A stretch of 64,000 nucleotides of DNA from Marinobacter lipolyticus SM19 (lineage in GTDB: Bacteria > Pseudomonadota > Gammaproteobacteria > Pseudomonadales > Oleiphilaceae), in NCBI RefSeq assembly GCF_000397065.2, contig NZ_KE007325.1, positions 489,662 through 553,661 on the forward strand. The letters run 5' to 3'. Below the pieces are notes generated by a model. That model saw only the letters and a program-made list of their open reading frames with translations, did no database searches and was not told where the DNA came from. Position numbers and translations under genes: made by a program. Shown in pieces: positions 1 through 8,575 of this stretch (its first letter is position 1; every line of letters begins with the position of its first letter).

Positions 1-654
1 ACCGCGCGATTGCTGGAAAATCTTGGCCACCACGTGGAGTATGCGCGCCCCGAATTTGATGGCATGGCCCTGGCCCGTTGTTATCTCGGCCTGTATTTCG
101 GCGAAGTGTCGGTGTTGATGGAGAAAGCGAAAGCGGAGTTTGGTGCCAGCGAGAATGATTTCGAGCTGGATACCCGGTTGATCGGCATGTTGGGGCGTAC
201 CCTGCCTTTACCGGAGTATGTCAGTCGCCGCCAGCAATGGAATGATTTCTCCCGCGCACTTGGGGCGTTTTTTGGTCAGTTTGACCTGTATCTGTGCCCG
301 ACCACTGGCCAGCTACCGGCGAAAATCGGGGAGTTGGACACACCGTCTCACCTGCAACTAGCCGCCAAACTGATGCTGGCCCTGAGAGCCGGAAAACTGG
401 TGCACAAGAGTGGTCAGGTCGACCAGATGGCCATGGAAAACCTTGCGCGCACGCCCTTCACCCAATTGGCTAACCTGACGGGAACCCCGGCAATGTCCGT
501 GCCTCTGCACTGGACATCGGCGGGCCTGCCGGTCGGTGTCCAGTTCGGAGGTGCCCATGGCAGCGAGGGGTTGTTGTTCCAGCTGGCTGCCCAGCTGGAG
601 GAAGCCAATCCCTGGTTCCCCCAATACGAGCGGCTGGTGGAAGGAGTCAATTGA
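1..654 (+). CDS. Amidase-signature family hydrolase, C-terminal part (5' end outside window)
   Basis: The reading frame is open from the first base of the window and stops at 652-654, so only about the last 217 residues are visible. The C-terminal part reads FTQLANLTGTPAMSVPL, then a GLPVGVQF segment and a final helix ending near EEANPWF; this is typical of the amidase-signature family, which hydrolyses amide bonds with a Ser-cisSer-Lys triad. The triad lies upstream and cannot be checked. Close relatives are often annotated as amidase or 6-aminohexanoate-cyclic-dimer hydrolase, but the substrate cannot be named from this fragment. No neighbour suggests a pathway. Confidence 0.85.
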   Translation, partial: TARLLENLGHHVEYARPEFDGMALARCYLGLYFGEVSVLMEKAKAEFGASENDFELDTRLIGMLGRTLPLPEYVSRRQQWNDFSRALGAFFGQFDLYLCPTTGQLPAKIGELDTPSHLQLAAKLMLALRAGKLVHKSGQVDQMAMENLARTPFTQLANLTGTPAMSVPLHWTSAGLPVGVQFGGAHGSEGLLFQLAAQLEEANPWFPQYERLVEGVN

Positions 655-783
655 AATCCCGGTGTGTGATCCGACCCGGCCAATTCCACGTTTATCTTTA
701 TAGCCGGAACAGGCTATGCTGTAAGTCAGGAAGGCCTCAGTCTTCCTGACAGACCCTGATGGCATCGAGGAGGCGAGCGTCTT

Positions 784-1401
784 ATGAACCAACCGATGGC
801 AATCGACGAACTGGTATCTGTAGCACAGGCCGAGGCCATGGGGGAGCTTGATGCCCCGATGATGGCTATTGTCCTGTCCAGTGAACAAAGCTACGACTTG
901 CCCATCAATTCCCTTGAAACCGATGCCGACAAGGCCCGCTGGGGGTTAATCCTCCGAGCTGCCCGCGAGCATGTAGAAGCAGACGCCGTGGCGGTTCTCT
1001 ATCCCGCCTGGACTACTATTCGCCACAAGAAACCCGAGAACGAGACTGCGGATGCAGCCGAGGCAATGCCCGAAGATAGCGGTGAGGAGGCTGAGCCGTC
1101 AGACCCCATCGATACACTGTTCGTGCAGTTGCATACCCGTGACCACGTCTATTGGCGGGGGTTTGAACAAATCCGGGATCCCAAGCACCAGCGCATCATT
1201 GGATTCCGTCGCATCAAGGCCCTGTCGACGGACTACAAGCGTGATGAAGCGCCGTCCGTGACAGCCTGGTTGAGCACTTTGTTCGAACCGTTGCCGGATG
1301 AAGGTGAAGAAACCGAGGTGGATCGCGAGCTGGCAGATTTGTTGGAGGAACCGGAAGTGAGCGCAGCGCTTTATCCCAGGCAGATGCGTGCCCTGCACTG
1401 A
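784..1401 (+). CDS. Conserved hypothetical protein, 205 aa
   Basis: I do not recognise a family. The product is acidic, has no signal peptide or membrane segment, and has a low-complexity Glu/Ala/Asp stretch at about residues 80-105 that looks like a linker between two folded parts. The ATG at 784 follows a GAGGAGG ribosome site. A strong hairpin terminator lies about 30 bases after the stop, so the gene appears to be transcribed alone. Coding is supported by the strong ribosome site, the terminator and codon use like that of neighbours. A cytoplasmic protein of unknown role is the most that can be said. Confidence 0.7.
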   Translation: MNQPMAIDELVSVAQAEAMGELDAPMMAIVLSSEQSYDLPINSLETDADKARWGLILRAAREHVEADAVAVLYPAWTTIRHKKPENETADAAEAMPEDSGEEAEPSDPIDTLFVQLHTRDHVYWRGFEQIRDPKHQRIIGFRRIKALSTDYKRDEAPSVTAWLSTLFEPLPDEGEETEVDRELADLLEEPEVSAALYPRQMRALH

Positions 1402-1431
1402 CCCTTCCTGAACCGCAAACGTTATGGAGAG

Positions 1432-1464
1432 CGCCCGCCGGCAGTGATGCCGCCGGGCGTTTTT
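1432..1464 (+). terminator. Rho-independent terminator of the 784-1401 gene
   Basis: An imperfect 12-bp GC-rich stem (1432-1443 with 1448-1459, loop GTGA) is followed directly by a run of T residues. It also lies against the stop of the convergent HupE/UreJ gene. Confidence 0.8.
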
Positions 1465-1465
1465 G

Positions 1466-2602
1466 CTAGATAGCCGAGGCGCGTTCAGCCACCCAGTACA
1501 GGCTCAGGGCTCCGACCATCAGCAGCATCGCGGGTACGGCGGCACGCTCGTAGAGTCGGAAACGGCCGCAGAAGTACAGCAACGGGAACAGTACCACCAG
1601 CAACATCAGCTGTCCCAGTTCCACGCCCAGGTTAAACCCAGCCAGAGCGACCACTGTCTGCGATACTCCGGATGTCAGATTCCCCAGCACACTGGCGAAA
1701 CCGAAGCCGTGAATGAGACCGAACCCGAAAGCCAGCTTCCAGGTCTTGTGGCCGAGGATTGGCCAGAACACGTTCAGGGCCGCGACGGCGATGGATAAGG
1801 CAATGACGGTTTCCACCCAGGCAATGGGCAGTGTCACGATATTCAGTGCCGCCAGCGCCAGGGTAACGGAGTGCGCCACGGTGAAGGCAGTGACGATACC
1901 CACCAGTTCCAGTAATCGGTTTCTCAGATCGCGACCTCGAGGGGCTTGCGTGGAACGGCGGGGTTTCAGCGGCAGGGTGGGCGGCAGCATCAGTACCAGC
2001 AGGAACAGGATATGATCGAGACCGATCAGCAGGTGGATAATGCCTTCGTAGAGAAACGTGGTAAACAGTTTCAGGCTATTGCCGAAGGTCCCAGTGCTGG
2101 TGCCCAGAGACATTGTCCGGTCATCGGGCGCCAGCACACCCAGGCGCTCGCCCTGGCTGTTTGTCACGCTCACCAGTGCCCGATGCAGGGGATCCTGCTC
2201 AAACAGCAATGAATAAGTGATGGACTCCGGTACCTGGCTGTCCGGACAGCTGACCTGGTAGCGCCCCGCAGCGTAGGGACCATCGCTGTGGCGGGACACG
2301 CCCCACTGCCTGCCGGTCAACTGGCAGGGTCCGCTGCCGTTGCTGAGTGTCAGGCCCTGATCAACCAGGCGGGTGATAGCCTCTCGCCCCTTGCGAACCT
2401 CGGCTCCGCTGAGCTTGCCATCGCCATTACTGTCCAGGGGCAACACGAGAGCGAGATCCCGCAAGGCAAGATCAATGCGCACCTGTGCCTGGGTTGGGTC
2501 CACATAGATAAAACTGTCGCTGGCCTTGTGAGCCCATGCGGGTAGTGCGATCAGCATGAGCACGGCAATGCAGGCTGTCATTCGGTGAAGTGCCGGGATC
2601 AT
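1466..2602 (-). CDS. HupE/UreJ-family membrane protein with an EF-hand-like segment
   Basis: 378 aa. A signal peptide (cleavage about residue 24, after PAWA) leads to a periplasmic domain of about 160 residues, then six or seven membrane segments from about residue 180. The membrane part contains IHLLIGLDHILFLL, the His/Asp-rich motif of the HupE/UreJ family linked to nickel or other metal movement. Residues 57-68 (DSNGDGKLSGAE) match an EF-hand calcium loop. The start overlaps the end of the upstream TPR gene (ATGA type), so the two are translationally coupled. It is the last gene of the DUF4331-lipoprotein-TPR operon. The transported substrate is unknown; no hydrogenase or urease genes are nearby. 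Confidence 0.8.
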   Translation of the reverse strand: MIPALHRMTACIAVLMLIALPAWAHKASDSFIYVDPTQAQVRIDLALRDLALVLPLDSNGDGKLSGAEVRKGREAITRLVDQGLTLSNGSGPCQLTGRQWGVSRHSDGPYAAGRYQVSCPDSQVPESITYSLLFEQDPLHRALVSVTNSQGERLGVLAPDDRTMSLGTSTGTFGNSLKLFTTFLYEGIIHLLIGLDHILFLLVLMLPPTLPLKPRRSTQAPRGRDLRNRLLELVGIVTAFTVAHSVTLALAALNIVTLPIAWVETVIALSIAVAALNVFWPILGHKTWKLAFGFGLIHGFGFASVLGNLTSGVSQTVVALAGFNLGVELGQLMLLVVLFPLLYFCGRFRLYERAAVPAMLLMVGALSLYWVAERASAI

Positions 2603-3843
2603 GAGCGCGCCTCCGGATACCGGGCATCACGCTGGTTATACTTTTCCAGCCAGGCCCTTATGTCGGCCAGTACCGAGTCGTCACCGGCTGCTCTGGCCGC
2701 ACGAAGCAGCAGTCTGGTGTCCAGAGGTTCCCGCTGGTCCCGCCAGTTGGCTCTGGCGTGTATCAAAGCTGTTTCCGCATCTTCTTCAAGGTCGAGGGCA
2801 TAGCGCGCGAAGTCCCGCTGGTGCAGCAGCGTGCCGCGCCACCGGGCTTCGGCAAAGCGTTCCTCCAGCATTGCGGAGAGTCGGTCGGCGTCGGCATGTT
2901 GATGGCGTTTCATCGCTATGGCGCGGATAACGGCGAGGGAGTCCACCCGTTCGTAAGCGTTCGTCAGTTCTATCACCGCTTCGTTTTTGCCACGTTCCAG
3001 TAGCCAGTCTGCCAGCTGGGTCCGTGTGTAAAGGTCGTCTGGTGCCAGCATTAGTACCTGGCGCCAATGGGTTTCCGCCTGGGGCTTGCCAAGTTGTGCG
3101 GCGATATCGGCGAGGGTGCCTTCGGCCCAGATCCGGCTGATGGTGTCGCCGGCAAGGGAGCGGTGTGTCTGCGCCTGCAAGGATTCGTAAGCGGTTTTTG
3201 CGTTGCCGGTTCTTGCCTGTGCCTGGGCCAGGCAGCTGGCGGCGATCAGTCCGGGAAAATCGTTCGCCAGTTGCCGACAGTGGGCATGTGCGGATTGGTA
3301 GTGGCCTTGCACCAGTTCCAGATTTGCCAGCGTCAATCTGGCCTGGCTGGCGAGCCGTTGATTAGTGTTGGGTGAATTGAGGACAGCGGTCAGCTCCACA
3401 CGGGCAGGTTCAAAACGGTGAAGGCTCTGGTTGAGTGTGGCGCGAAGGATCTTCAGCCGGTCTGTCATCCTGTCCTCTGGCCAGCGCTCGAACAACCCCT
3501 GGGCATAGCCAAGGTAGCGTGGGTCCCCCTGAGCGCGTGCCTGCGTCAGATATTCCTGGATCCGGTCTGCCAGTGCCGGGGCGGTCCCGGGCAGGGTGTC
3601 GGGTGCCAGTGCTTCTGATGGCAGTGTGATCAGTATTTCCTGGTCGTCAAACTCTGTTTCAATCGCAGCGGGGGCTGCCAGTGCCGTTTCCAGGGTCAAT
3701 GCTGTGACCAGCGCGACGATGGAAAAAGCCCTGCGCCGAAGCGCAGGGGGTAGGGCCGTCAGCCAAGGGTCGGCGTCAGACTGACGGCGGAGCCCGCAGG
3801 ATTCAAAACAGGTCGTCGTACGCCTGTTTGTTGTCCTTGTCAT
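2599..3843 (-). CDS. Exported TPR-repeat protein
   Basis: Up to 414 aa. A hydrophobic export signal lies at about residues 38-56 (RRRAFSIVALVTALTL then ALAAP), followed by helical TPR-like repeats rich in Ala, Leu, Arg and Gln through the rest of the protein. TPR proteins are scaffolds, and this one should sit in the periplasm. The start is uncertain: the ATG at 3843 has a GGAG 10 bases upstream but lies inside the preceding lipoprotein gene, and a terminator-like hairpin (3723-3748) falls within the N-terminal coding part. No better start was found further down that keeps the signal peptide. It overlaps the downstream HupE/UreJ gene by 4 bases. Confidence 0.75.
   Translation of the reverse strand: MTRTTNRRTTTCFESCGLRRQSDADPWLTALPPALRRRAFSIVALVTALTLETALAAPAAIETEFDDQEILITLPSEALAPDTLPGTAPALADRIQEYLTQARAQGDPRYLGYAQGLFERWPEDRMTDRLKILRATLNQSLHRFEPARVELTAVLNSPNTNQRLASQARLTLANLELVQGHYQSAHAHCRQLANDFPGLIAASCLAQAQARTGNAKTAYESLQAQTHRSLAGDTISRIWAEGTLADIAAQLGKPQAETHWRQVLMLAPDDLYTRTQLADWLLERGKNEAVIELTNAYERVDSLAVIRAIAMKRHQHADADRLSAMLEERFAEARWRGTLLHQRDFARYALDLEEDAETALIHARANWRDQREPLDTRLLLRAARAAGDDSVLADIRAWLEKYNQRDARYPEARS
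3723..3748 (-). terminator. Terminator-like hairpin inside the 5' part of the TPR gene
   Basis: On the minus strand a perfect 8-bp stem CCCTGCGC/GCGCAGGG with a TTCG tetraloop is followed by CTTTTT. It lies 55 bases past the lipoprotein stop and inside the start of the TPR frame. It could lower transcription of the TPR and HupE/UreJ genes relative to DUF4331 and the lipoprotein. Confidence 0.65.
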
Positions 3844-4027
3844 TGAAGCTGAACTCCAGTTCGTTGATGTTAACCGCGTTGCGGTCGTCGTCCGTCTGCT
3901 TGATTTCTTTTTTCACGAACGTGGTGAAATCAAGTGACAGGCCCAATCCCCGGCCATTGCTGGAACCGTCAGAACAGCCAGCCAGTGCCAGTACGGCGAT
4001 CAGGGCAATCCCCATTCGGAGTGTCAT
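3803..4027 (-). CDS. Small lipoprotein, 74 aa
   Basis: The N-terminus is a lipoprotein signal with a clear lipobox: IAVLALAGC, with Cys at about residue 18, followed by Ser/Asp/Gly-rich residues. The mature part is about 57 residues, charged and without a recognised domain. The ATG follows a GGGAGGG ribosome site. It lies 13 bases after the DUF4331 gene and overlaps the start proposed for the TPR gene. Asp after Cys (C-S-D) is at +3, so no inner-membrane retention signal is obvious at +2 and an outer-membrane location is possible. Its function is unknown; the context suggests it serves the DUF4331/TPR/HupE system. Confidence 0.75.
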   Translation of the reverse strand: MTLRMGIALIAVLALAGCSDGSSNGRGLGLSLDFTTFVKKEIKQTDDDRNAVNINELEFSFNDKDNKQAYDDLF

Positions 4028-4040
4028 GGTTGTCCCTCCC

Positions 4041-5501
4041 TCAGATATCGTTAGGTGAACCCGCGATCGGCGTCGCCAGGTATGGGAAGGTGGTTCTCAG
4101 CTCCGTTGGGTCCAGCTGCACACCGTCGGTGTATTCCAGGTCGCCATTGGGCGCGTCGGCCGGATCTGCCAGTACGCCCATAGCGACGCGTAGGGAGATG
4201 TCGACGGTATCATCAACCGGACGGCGACCGTTGGGGAAGCCGGCATTATCTCCGCCGAGTACACCGAGATCGTTTTGGGCCCCGGGCGCCGTGGTAGCAA
4301 TGTTCGGATTCAGGCGCAGCATTTCGGATGCGGTGACACCATCCGGACCGTTCAGGTCAGGCACACCGGTCAGGAACGCTGTAATCAGATCGTTCCGTGG
4401 GAAGTTGTTGGGGGCGGTTACACCAAAGAGGGCCTCCAATAGCTCGGGCAGTGTCGGGTTGGTCACATAGGTCAGGAACTGACCATCATCCTTGGGTTCG
4501 CTCGCATTAAAGCCATCTTTGTCCTTCAGGCCGATAACCACTTCGTTGACCAGCGGCATACCCAGTCGCGAGACCTGAGCATAGGCTCCGCCTTCCACGG
4601 TTGCACCTTTGCCGTTGGCAGCCGGTGCCGGATTGATGACGCGGGCCTGACGCACGCTGGCGGTGGTCCAGCCACCAATGACCGGGTCACCCGAGGCTGT
4701 CTGGGCCGTGCCGGTCAGGCAGGTGGTCGGAACCTCCAGAGCGAAGGAGGTGATGTTTTTGTCCGCCAGATCCCCCGCGCCTTCGCCATTTCGAGGCCCG
4801 ACCGGATTGGTGTTGACCAGGTCGAAAATCTCACCCAGATTCACCGCAAAGGCTTCTTTGCGCTGACCCACGAATACCCGGCCTTCAGTACCGCATCCGG
4901 GAATCGCAACATCAAAGATGTGCTGGTCGGCGTAGGCTTCGTAGTCACCGAAGGATTTTCCGCCTATGTTATCCAGAGGCTTGGCGAACGTCTCCATGCC
5001 CGTAGTGGCATTGGTGGCGACCTGCTTTGTGCCTGTGCGGCGATCGCCACGAATAACGGTGACGGTGTACTCCTGTCGCATCTGCACGTTGGCGTTGTCG
5101 GTGGCGTCGCCAATGTTCTTCAGCGGCACGGAGACCATTTCTCCCCCGACATCCAGCTGGATGTCATTCAGCACATCCTGCATCTGGAATCGGAAGGTGA
5201 TGTCTTCCTGGGCATTGCCAGAGTTATCGATATGAATCTCGTAGATGGCGTCCTCGTCCAGGTCGAAGTAGTTGGGGCCGCCGTACGCGTCCTGAAGCGG
5301 GAGGTAGTTGGCGATCAGGGTGACAAAGTTTTCCCGACCGCTTTCGTAGCTTCGGAACATGTAAAAGTCGGTGCCATCAACCTTGGGAACTTCGGTGATG
5401 AACGGCGCCTCGCGGTGGCTGGAGGCAGAGGCTGTACCTGCTGTCAGACAGATCCCGGCAATCGCGAGAGCGAGGCCGGAGCGTTTAATTACTGTGTTCA
5501 T
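4041..5501 (-). CDS. DUF4331 family exported protein
   Basis: 486 aa. The N-terminal signal peptide ends near TAGTASA, followed by SSHREAP, the characteristic beginning of mature DUF4331 proteins. The protein is beta-rich with many Asp, Asn and Gly residues. The start at 5501 was chosen because GAGGAAAGCGG precedes its ATG and the signal peptide begins there; an upstream extension in the same frame has no signal and unusual codon use. It is the first gene of an operon with a lipoprotein, a TPR protein and HupE/UreJ, and diverges from an ECF sigma factor. The molecular role of DUF4331 proteins is not established. Confidence 0.88.
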   Translation of the reverse strand: MNTVIKRSGLALAIAGICLTAGTASASSHREAPFITEVPKVDGTDFYMFRSYESGRENFVTLIANYLPLQDAYGGPNYFDLDEDAIYEIHIDNSGNAQEDITFRFQMQDVLNDIQLDVGGEMVSVPLKNIGDATDNANVQMRQEYTVTVIRGDRRTGTKQVATNATTGMETFAKPLDNIGGKSFGDYEAYADQHIFDVAIPGCGTEGRVFVGQRKEAFAVNLGEIFDLVNTNPVGPRNGEGAGDLADKNITSFALEVPTTCLTGTAQTASGDPVIGGWTTASVRQARVINPAPAANGKGATVEGGAYAQVSRLGMPLVNEVVIGLKDKDGFNASEPKDDGQFLTYVTNPTLPELLEALFGVTAPNNFPRNDLITAFLTGVPDLNGPDGVTASEMLRLNPNIATTAPGAQNDLGVLGGDNAGFPNGRRPVDDTVDISLRVAMGVLADPADAPNGDLEYTDGVQLDPTELRTTFPYLATPIAGSPNDI

Positions 5502-5677
5502 TCCGCTTTCCTCATCTATTGTTGGTGTTGCATACGGAGAAACGGCACGGCTTTGAAAAAAGATGCAGGCCGCACGCAAAAAATTGAATGGGTGTAACCT
5601 GACGCCGATGCATCCTGACCGGACCGGGGGCCGTAGTAGGCAATAGGTCAGTGAAAGAACGAGGTGTGGAGACCACA

Positions 5678-6235
5678 ATGATAAACACAGAAGTAGAACA
5701 AGAAGAGCTGATGACGTTGCTCGTGGCTGTTGCCCGTAGCGATCGCCAGGCGTTCCAGCGGCTGTATGAACGAATTGCAGCCCGGATGTTCGGGTTGTGC
5801 TTCAAGCTGGCGGGACAGCAGGAACTGGCGGAGGAAGCCTTGCAGGATGCGTTTGTGCAGATCTGGCATCACGCCGGGGAGTATCACAGTGATCGGGGGT
5901 CACCGTTGAGCTGGATGTTGACCATTGCGCGCTACAGAACTCTGGACTTGATGAGGGCAAGGACCGTAAGACGAACCGCCGGGGATGAGCGCCTTGAGCA
6001 TCTGGAGGACCCCCGCAGCGGGCCCCTGGACCACTCATTGCGACGTGCCGGCGCTGAGCAGCTGACTGGCTGCCTGGATGAGTTGAGTGACGTCCAGCGG
6101 GACAGCATCCTGTTGTCCTACTACCGTGGGCTCACCCACGATGAGCTTGCCCAGGCGTTGAGTTCGCCTATTGGCACGGTCAAAAGCTGGATCCGTCGTG
6201 GACTGATGGCGTTGAAGAGGTGCCTGGAACGATGA
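5678..6235 (+). CDS. ECF-type RNA polymerase sigma factor
   Basis: 185 aa. Region 2 is visible as FQRLYERIAARMFGLC through WMLTIARYRTLDLMRAR, and region 4 as ELSDVQRDSILLSYYRGLTHDELA followed by PIGTVKSWIRRGLMALK, the helix-turn-helix that reads the -35 element; together they define a SigK/SigL-like ECF sigma factor. The ATG at 5678 is preferred over the GTG at 5651 because GGAG lies 8-9 bases before it. The last codon overlaps the anti-sigma gene (ATGA), so the pair is translationally coupled. The divergent DUF4331 operon is its most likely target, with autoregulation probable; I could not identify its promoter sequence with confidence. Confidence 0.9.
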   Translation: MINTEVEQEELMTLLVAVARSDRQAFQRLYERIAARMFGLCFKLAGQQELAEEALQDAFVQIWHHAGEYHSDRGSPLSWMLTIARYRTLDLMRARTVRRTAGDERLEHLEDPRSGPLDHSLRRAGAEQLTGCLDELSDVQRDSILLSYYRGLTHDELAQALSSPIGTVKSWIRRGLMALKRCLER

Positions 6236-6921
6236 AAAAGACGCCGGAAAGAATTGAAAGTCTCGCGGCTGAGTATGTCCTTGGTTCGTTGAAGGGCAAG
6301 GCCAGAAACCGCTTTGAGCGCTGGATGATGGAGTCGGGACGGGTCCGGCAGGAAGTCTGGTATTGGGAGGAAAAGCTCGGTCAACTGGGTGATCGGGTGC
6401 TGGAACGGGAGCCCCCGGAATCCGTGTGGCTGGCGATCCAGCACAGACTGTGGCCCCAGCAAGAGAAACGTCCTGCGCCCAGGCAGGCCGCAAACCGGAT
6501 CTGGCCGGCCTGGGGCATGCTGGCGACGGCGGCAGCACTGGTTTTGGCCGTCATGCTGGTTCAGCAGCCCTCGCCGGAGCCGACGTTGTCTGGCGCCATT
6601 GTTCAGTCGGATGTCAGTGATCCGTTGTGGTTGGTGAGTGAATCCGGTCGCGATAACCGTCTGCGGTTGAGGTCTGTGGCCGCGACCTCGGCCGAGACTG
6701 GCAAGGACTACGAGTTGTGGATTGTGCCGGACAAGGGCGATCCGCTGTCACTGGGCGTGATTCCGGTGGGCGACATCTTTCAGGTGGAACTTACGGACGA
6801 AGCCCGTGAAACCCTTAGTCAGAGCCGTACCCTGGCGATCAGCCTTGAGCCGCGCGGTGGTTCGCCAACCGGCAAGCCGACCGGCCCGATCCTGCACGTC
6901 ACCAAGCTATACGAGCTGTGA
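6232..6921 (+). CDS. Anti-sigma factor, RskA-like
   Basis: 229 aa. The N-terminal cytoplasmic part (AAEYVLGSLKGKARNRFERWM) matches the zinc-free anti-sigma domain of RskA-type proteins. One membrane helix follows at about residues 91-109 (WGMLATAAALVLAVMLV), and the remaining 120 residues form the periplasmic RskA C-terminal domain, containing YELWIVPDKGDPLSLGVI. It should hold the ECF factor at the membrane until a periplasmic signal arrives. The ATG at 6232 overlaps the sigma stop. The regulated genes encode exported proteins, which fits an envelope-stress or metal-sensing circuit, but the signal is unknown. Confidence 0.88.
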   Translation: MKKTPERIESLAAEYVLGSLKGKARNRFERWMMESGRVRQEVWYWEEKLGQLGDRVLEREPPESVWLAIQHRLWPQQEKRPAPRQAANRIWPAWGMLATAAALVLAVMLVQQPSPEPTLSGAIVQSDVSDPLWLVSESGRDNRLRLRSVAATSAETGKDYELWIVPDKGDPLSLGVIPVGDIFQVELTDEARETLSQSRTLAISLEPRGGSPTGKPTGPILHVTKLYEL

Positions 6922-6954
6922 CTCCGGCGGCTATGACTCTGGCGAATGTGCGGC

Positions 6955-8376
6955 TCAGTTGGAGGCCAGCAGCGTAATGCACAACTGGGCGTTCTGGACG
7001 AAATGACCGAACGCCGTCAGTTGTTCCTCAGAGGGAACGTAATCGCCGGCGGCGTTGTCGGCGTAGAACAGCCCCACCAACCGCCCCTTGGCGGTCAGTG
7101 GGCCGATCAGCGCCGGTACCTTGCCCAGCCAGCGATCATAAGGTACGCCGGCGTCAGTGGGGGTTGGCCTGAACACGTTACAGCTGGCATGGGGAAGCAG
7201 GTTGCCCAGTGCGCCGGTACCATCCCTGGGAATGATGAAGTCCTCGCGCCAGGTTTCCGTCCCCCGTCCGCCGACTTTCCTCGGAACCAGATTCTGGCCG
7301 CTCTTGTCGGCCATCAACAAAGCCACTCGTTGCATGCCAATGGCCCGGTGAATGCCCTCGATCACCAGTTGGCAGACCTCATTGATATCCGGCTTTTCGG
7401 TCAGGCTCAGGGTCAGATCCCGTAGAATCTGCAATTGCAGGGCCGGATCCATGGCTGGCGCCCTGGCTGGCTGGCGCTTGTTGCCGTCCTGACTGCCAGG
7501 CATTAGCGCTGTCACCTGGGGAATGCCCAGGGAGACCGCCACTTTCGCGGCTTCTTCGGCGTTGACCTTAATCTGATCACGAATGGCGGCCGGTGTCTCG
7601 CCAGTGTCCTTGCTCAGGTGTTCCAGCACCTTGTCCATTTCGGCGCCCCGCCAGCCATTTTCCGATAGCCGGGCCATTTCCACTGAGTGTCGTACCAGAC
7701 CGGCGGCCATGGAATTGGCCTTGCCGGGCGAGACCACATCCTTGATGAAGGGCCCTAGTGCCCAGGCATCCACCAGGCCCCGGGTAATTTCCGTGAAGGT
7801 ACTGTGCAATACCGTTTTCTGGGCTTCTACCGGCGGCTCTTCCAGTCGCAACCGCTGCTCCAGTTCGGCGGCCTGCTCGGTTTCACAGGACCAGAATGCC
7901 AGTTCGCCAATGTTCATCAACAAGGCTCCGATGAAAACTTCTTCCAGGGCATTTTCATTGCGCCTGGGCATTAGGCAGCGGGCCTGAACAGCGGCATGGA
8001 TCGCTCTGGCGAGGCATCGCAACAGGTGAGGCCGGTCATTGCGTTGCAGCAGCGCATCCACAATCAGCGAAGAGATGGCCATGGATTTCACCGAGTCGAA
8101 GCCAATCAGGGTGATCGCGCGGCTGACGGTGCTGACCTGGGTCCGTGTCTGGTTATAGAAAACGGTGTTGGACAGCCTCAGGACCTGGGACGTGAGCTGG
8201 GCGTCATTGAGTATCACGTTGGCCAGTTCATTGACCGTGCTGTTTTTACTCTCGGTCAGCTCGCTGATTCGTTTGAGGGTGTTGGCCAATACAGGCAGCT
8301 CAACCTTGCTGAGATAGCTGACCCATGCCTGGGTAGAGTTCATCCTTGAGGGCGGAGTATCAGTTTTTGTGGTCAC
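6955..8376 (-). CDS. HDOD domain protein with C-terminal GAF-like domain
   Basis: 473 aa. Residues of about 20-220 form an HDOD domain (ELPVLANTLKRISELTESKN; NDAQLTSQVLRLSN; AITLIGFDSVKSMAISSLI), a non-catalytic relative of HD phosphohydrolases used in signalling and cell-cycle or chemotaxis control. From about residue 310 a GAF-like sensor domain follows (LQILRDLTLSLTEKPDINEV and GLFYADNAAG). No membrane segment is present. The upstream start is a GTG at 8376 with GGAGTG about 10 bases before it; an in-frame ATG at 8343 is an alternative. It stands alone and is convergent with the anti-sigma gene. Confidence 0.88.
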   Translation of the reverse strand: MTTKTDTPPSRMNSTQAWVSYLSKVELPVLANTLKRISELTESKNSTVNELANVILNDAQLTSQVLRLSNTVFYNQTRTQVSTVSRAITLIGFDSVKSMAISSLIVDALLQRNDRPHLLRCLARAIHAAVQARCLMPRRNENALEEVFIGALLMNIGELAFWSCETEQAAELEQRLRLEEPPVEAQKTVLHSTFTEITRGLVDAWALGPFIKDVVSPGKANSMAAGLVRHSVEMARLSENGWRGAEMDKVLEHLSKDTGETPAAIRDQIKVNAEEAAKVAVSLGIPQVTALMPGSQDGNKRQPARAPAMDPALQLQILRDLTLSLTEKPDINEVCQLVIEGIHRAIGMQRVALLMADKSGQNLVPRKVGGRGTETWREDFIIPRDGTGALGNLLPHASCNVFRPTPTDAGVPYDRWLGKVPALIGPLTAKGRLVGLFYADNAAGDYVPSEEQLTAFGHFVQNAQLCITLLASN

Positions 8377-8523
8377 GTTATTGGTTCACTCCAGCGTGCG
8401 CCTCGGGATTGGAAGATTATTGTAATACCTGAGTTTAGCGCAGCGTGGCGGAAGGTGTCGGTAACAGAACGTGTACGGGGATCTACCGAGCGCAGCAGAT
8501 TCGGGTTTGACCGGGGATTAGGC

Positions 8524-8529
8524 TATAAT
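8524..8529 (+). promoter_or_regulatory. Possible -10 element for metNIQ
   Basis: A perfect TATAAT lies 47 bases before the metN GTG. No good -35 hexamer is present 16-18 bases upstream (TTGACC at 8507 is only 11 bases away), so the promoter is tentative. No MetJ-like tandem AGACGTCT boxes were seen. Confidence 0.35.
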
Positions 8530-8575
8530 GGCCGGTTTTAACATTGCACCCACAAGGCGCTGACAAGGCTGATCC

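Noticed and set aside
8507..8529. TTGACC and TATAAT as a sigma-70 promoter before metN
   Set aside because: The hexamers are 11 bases apart, too close to act together. Only the -10 is kept as a tentative feature.
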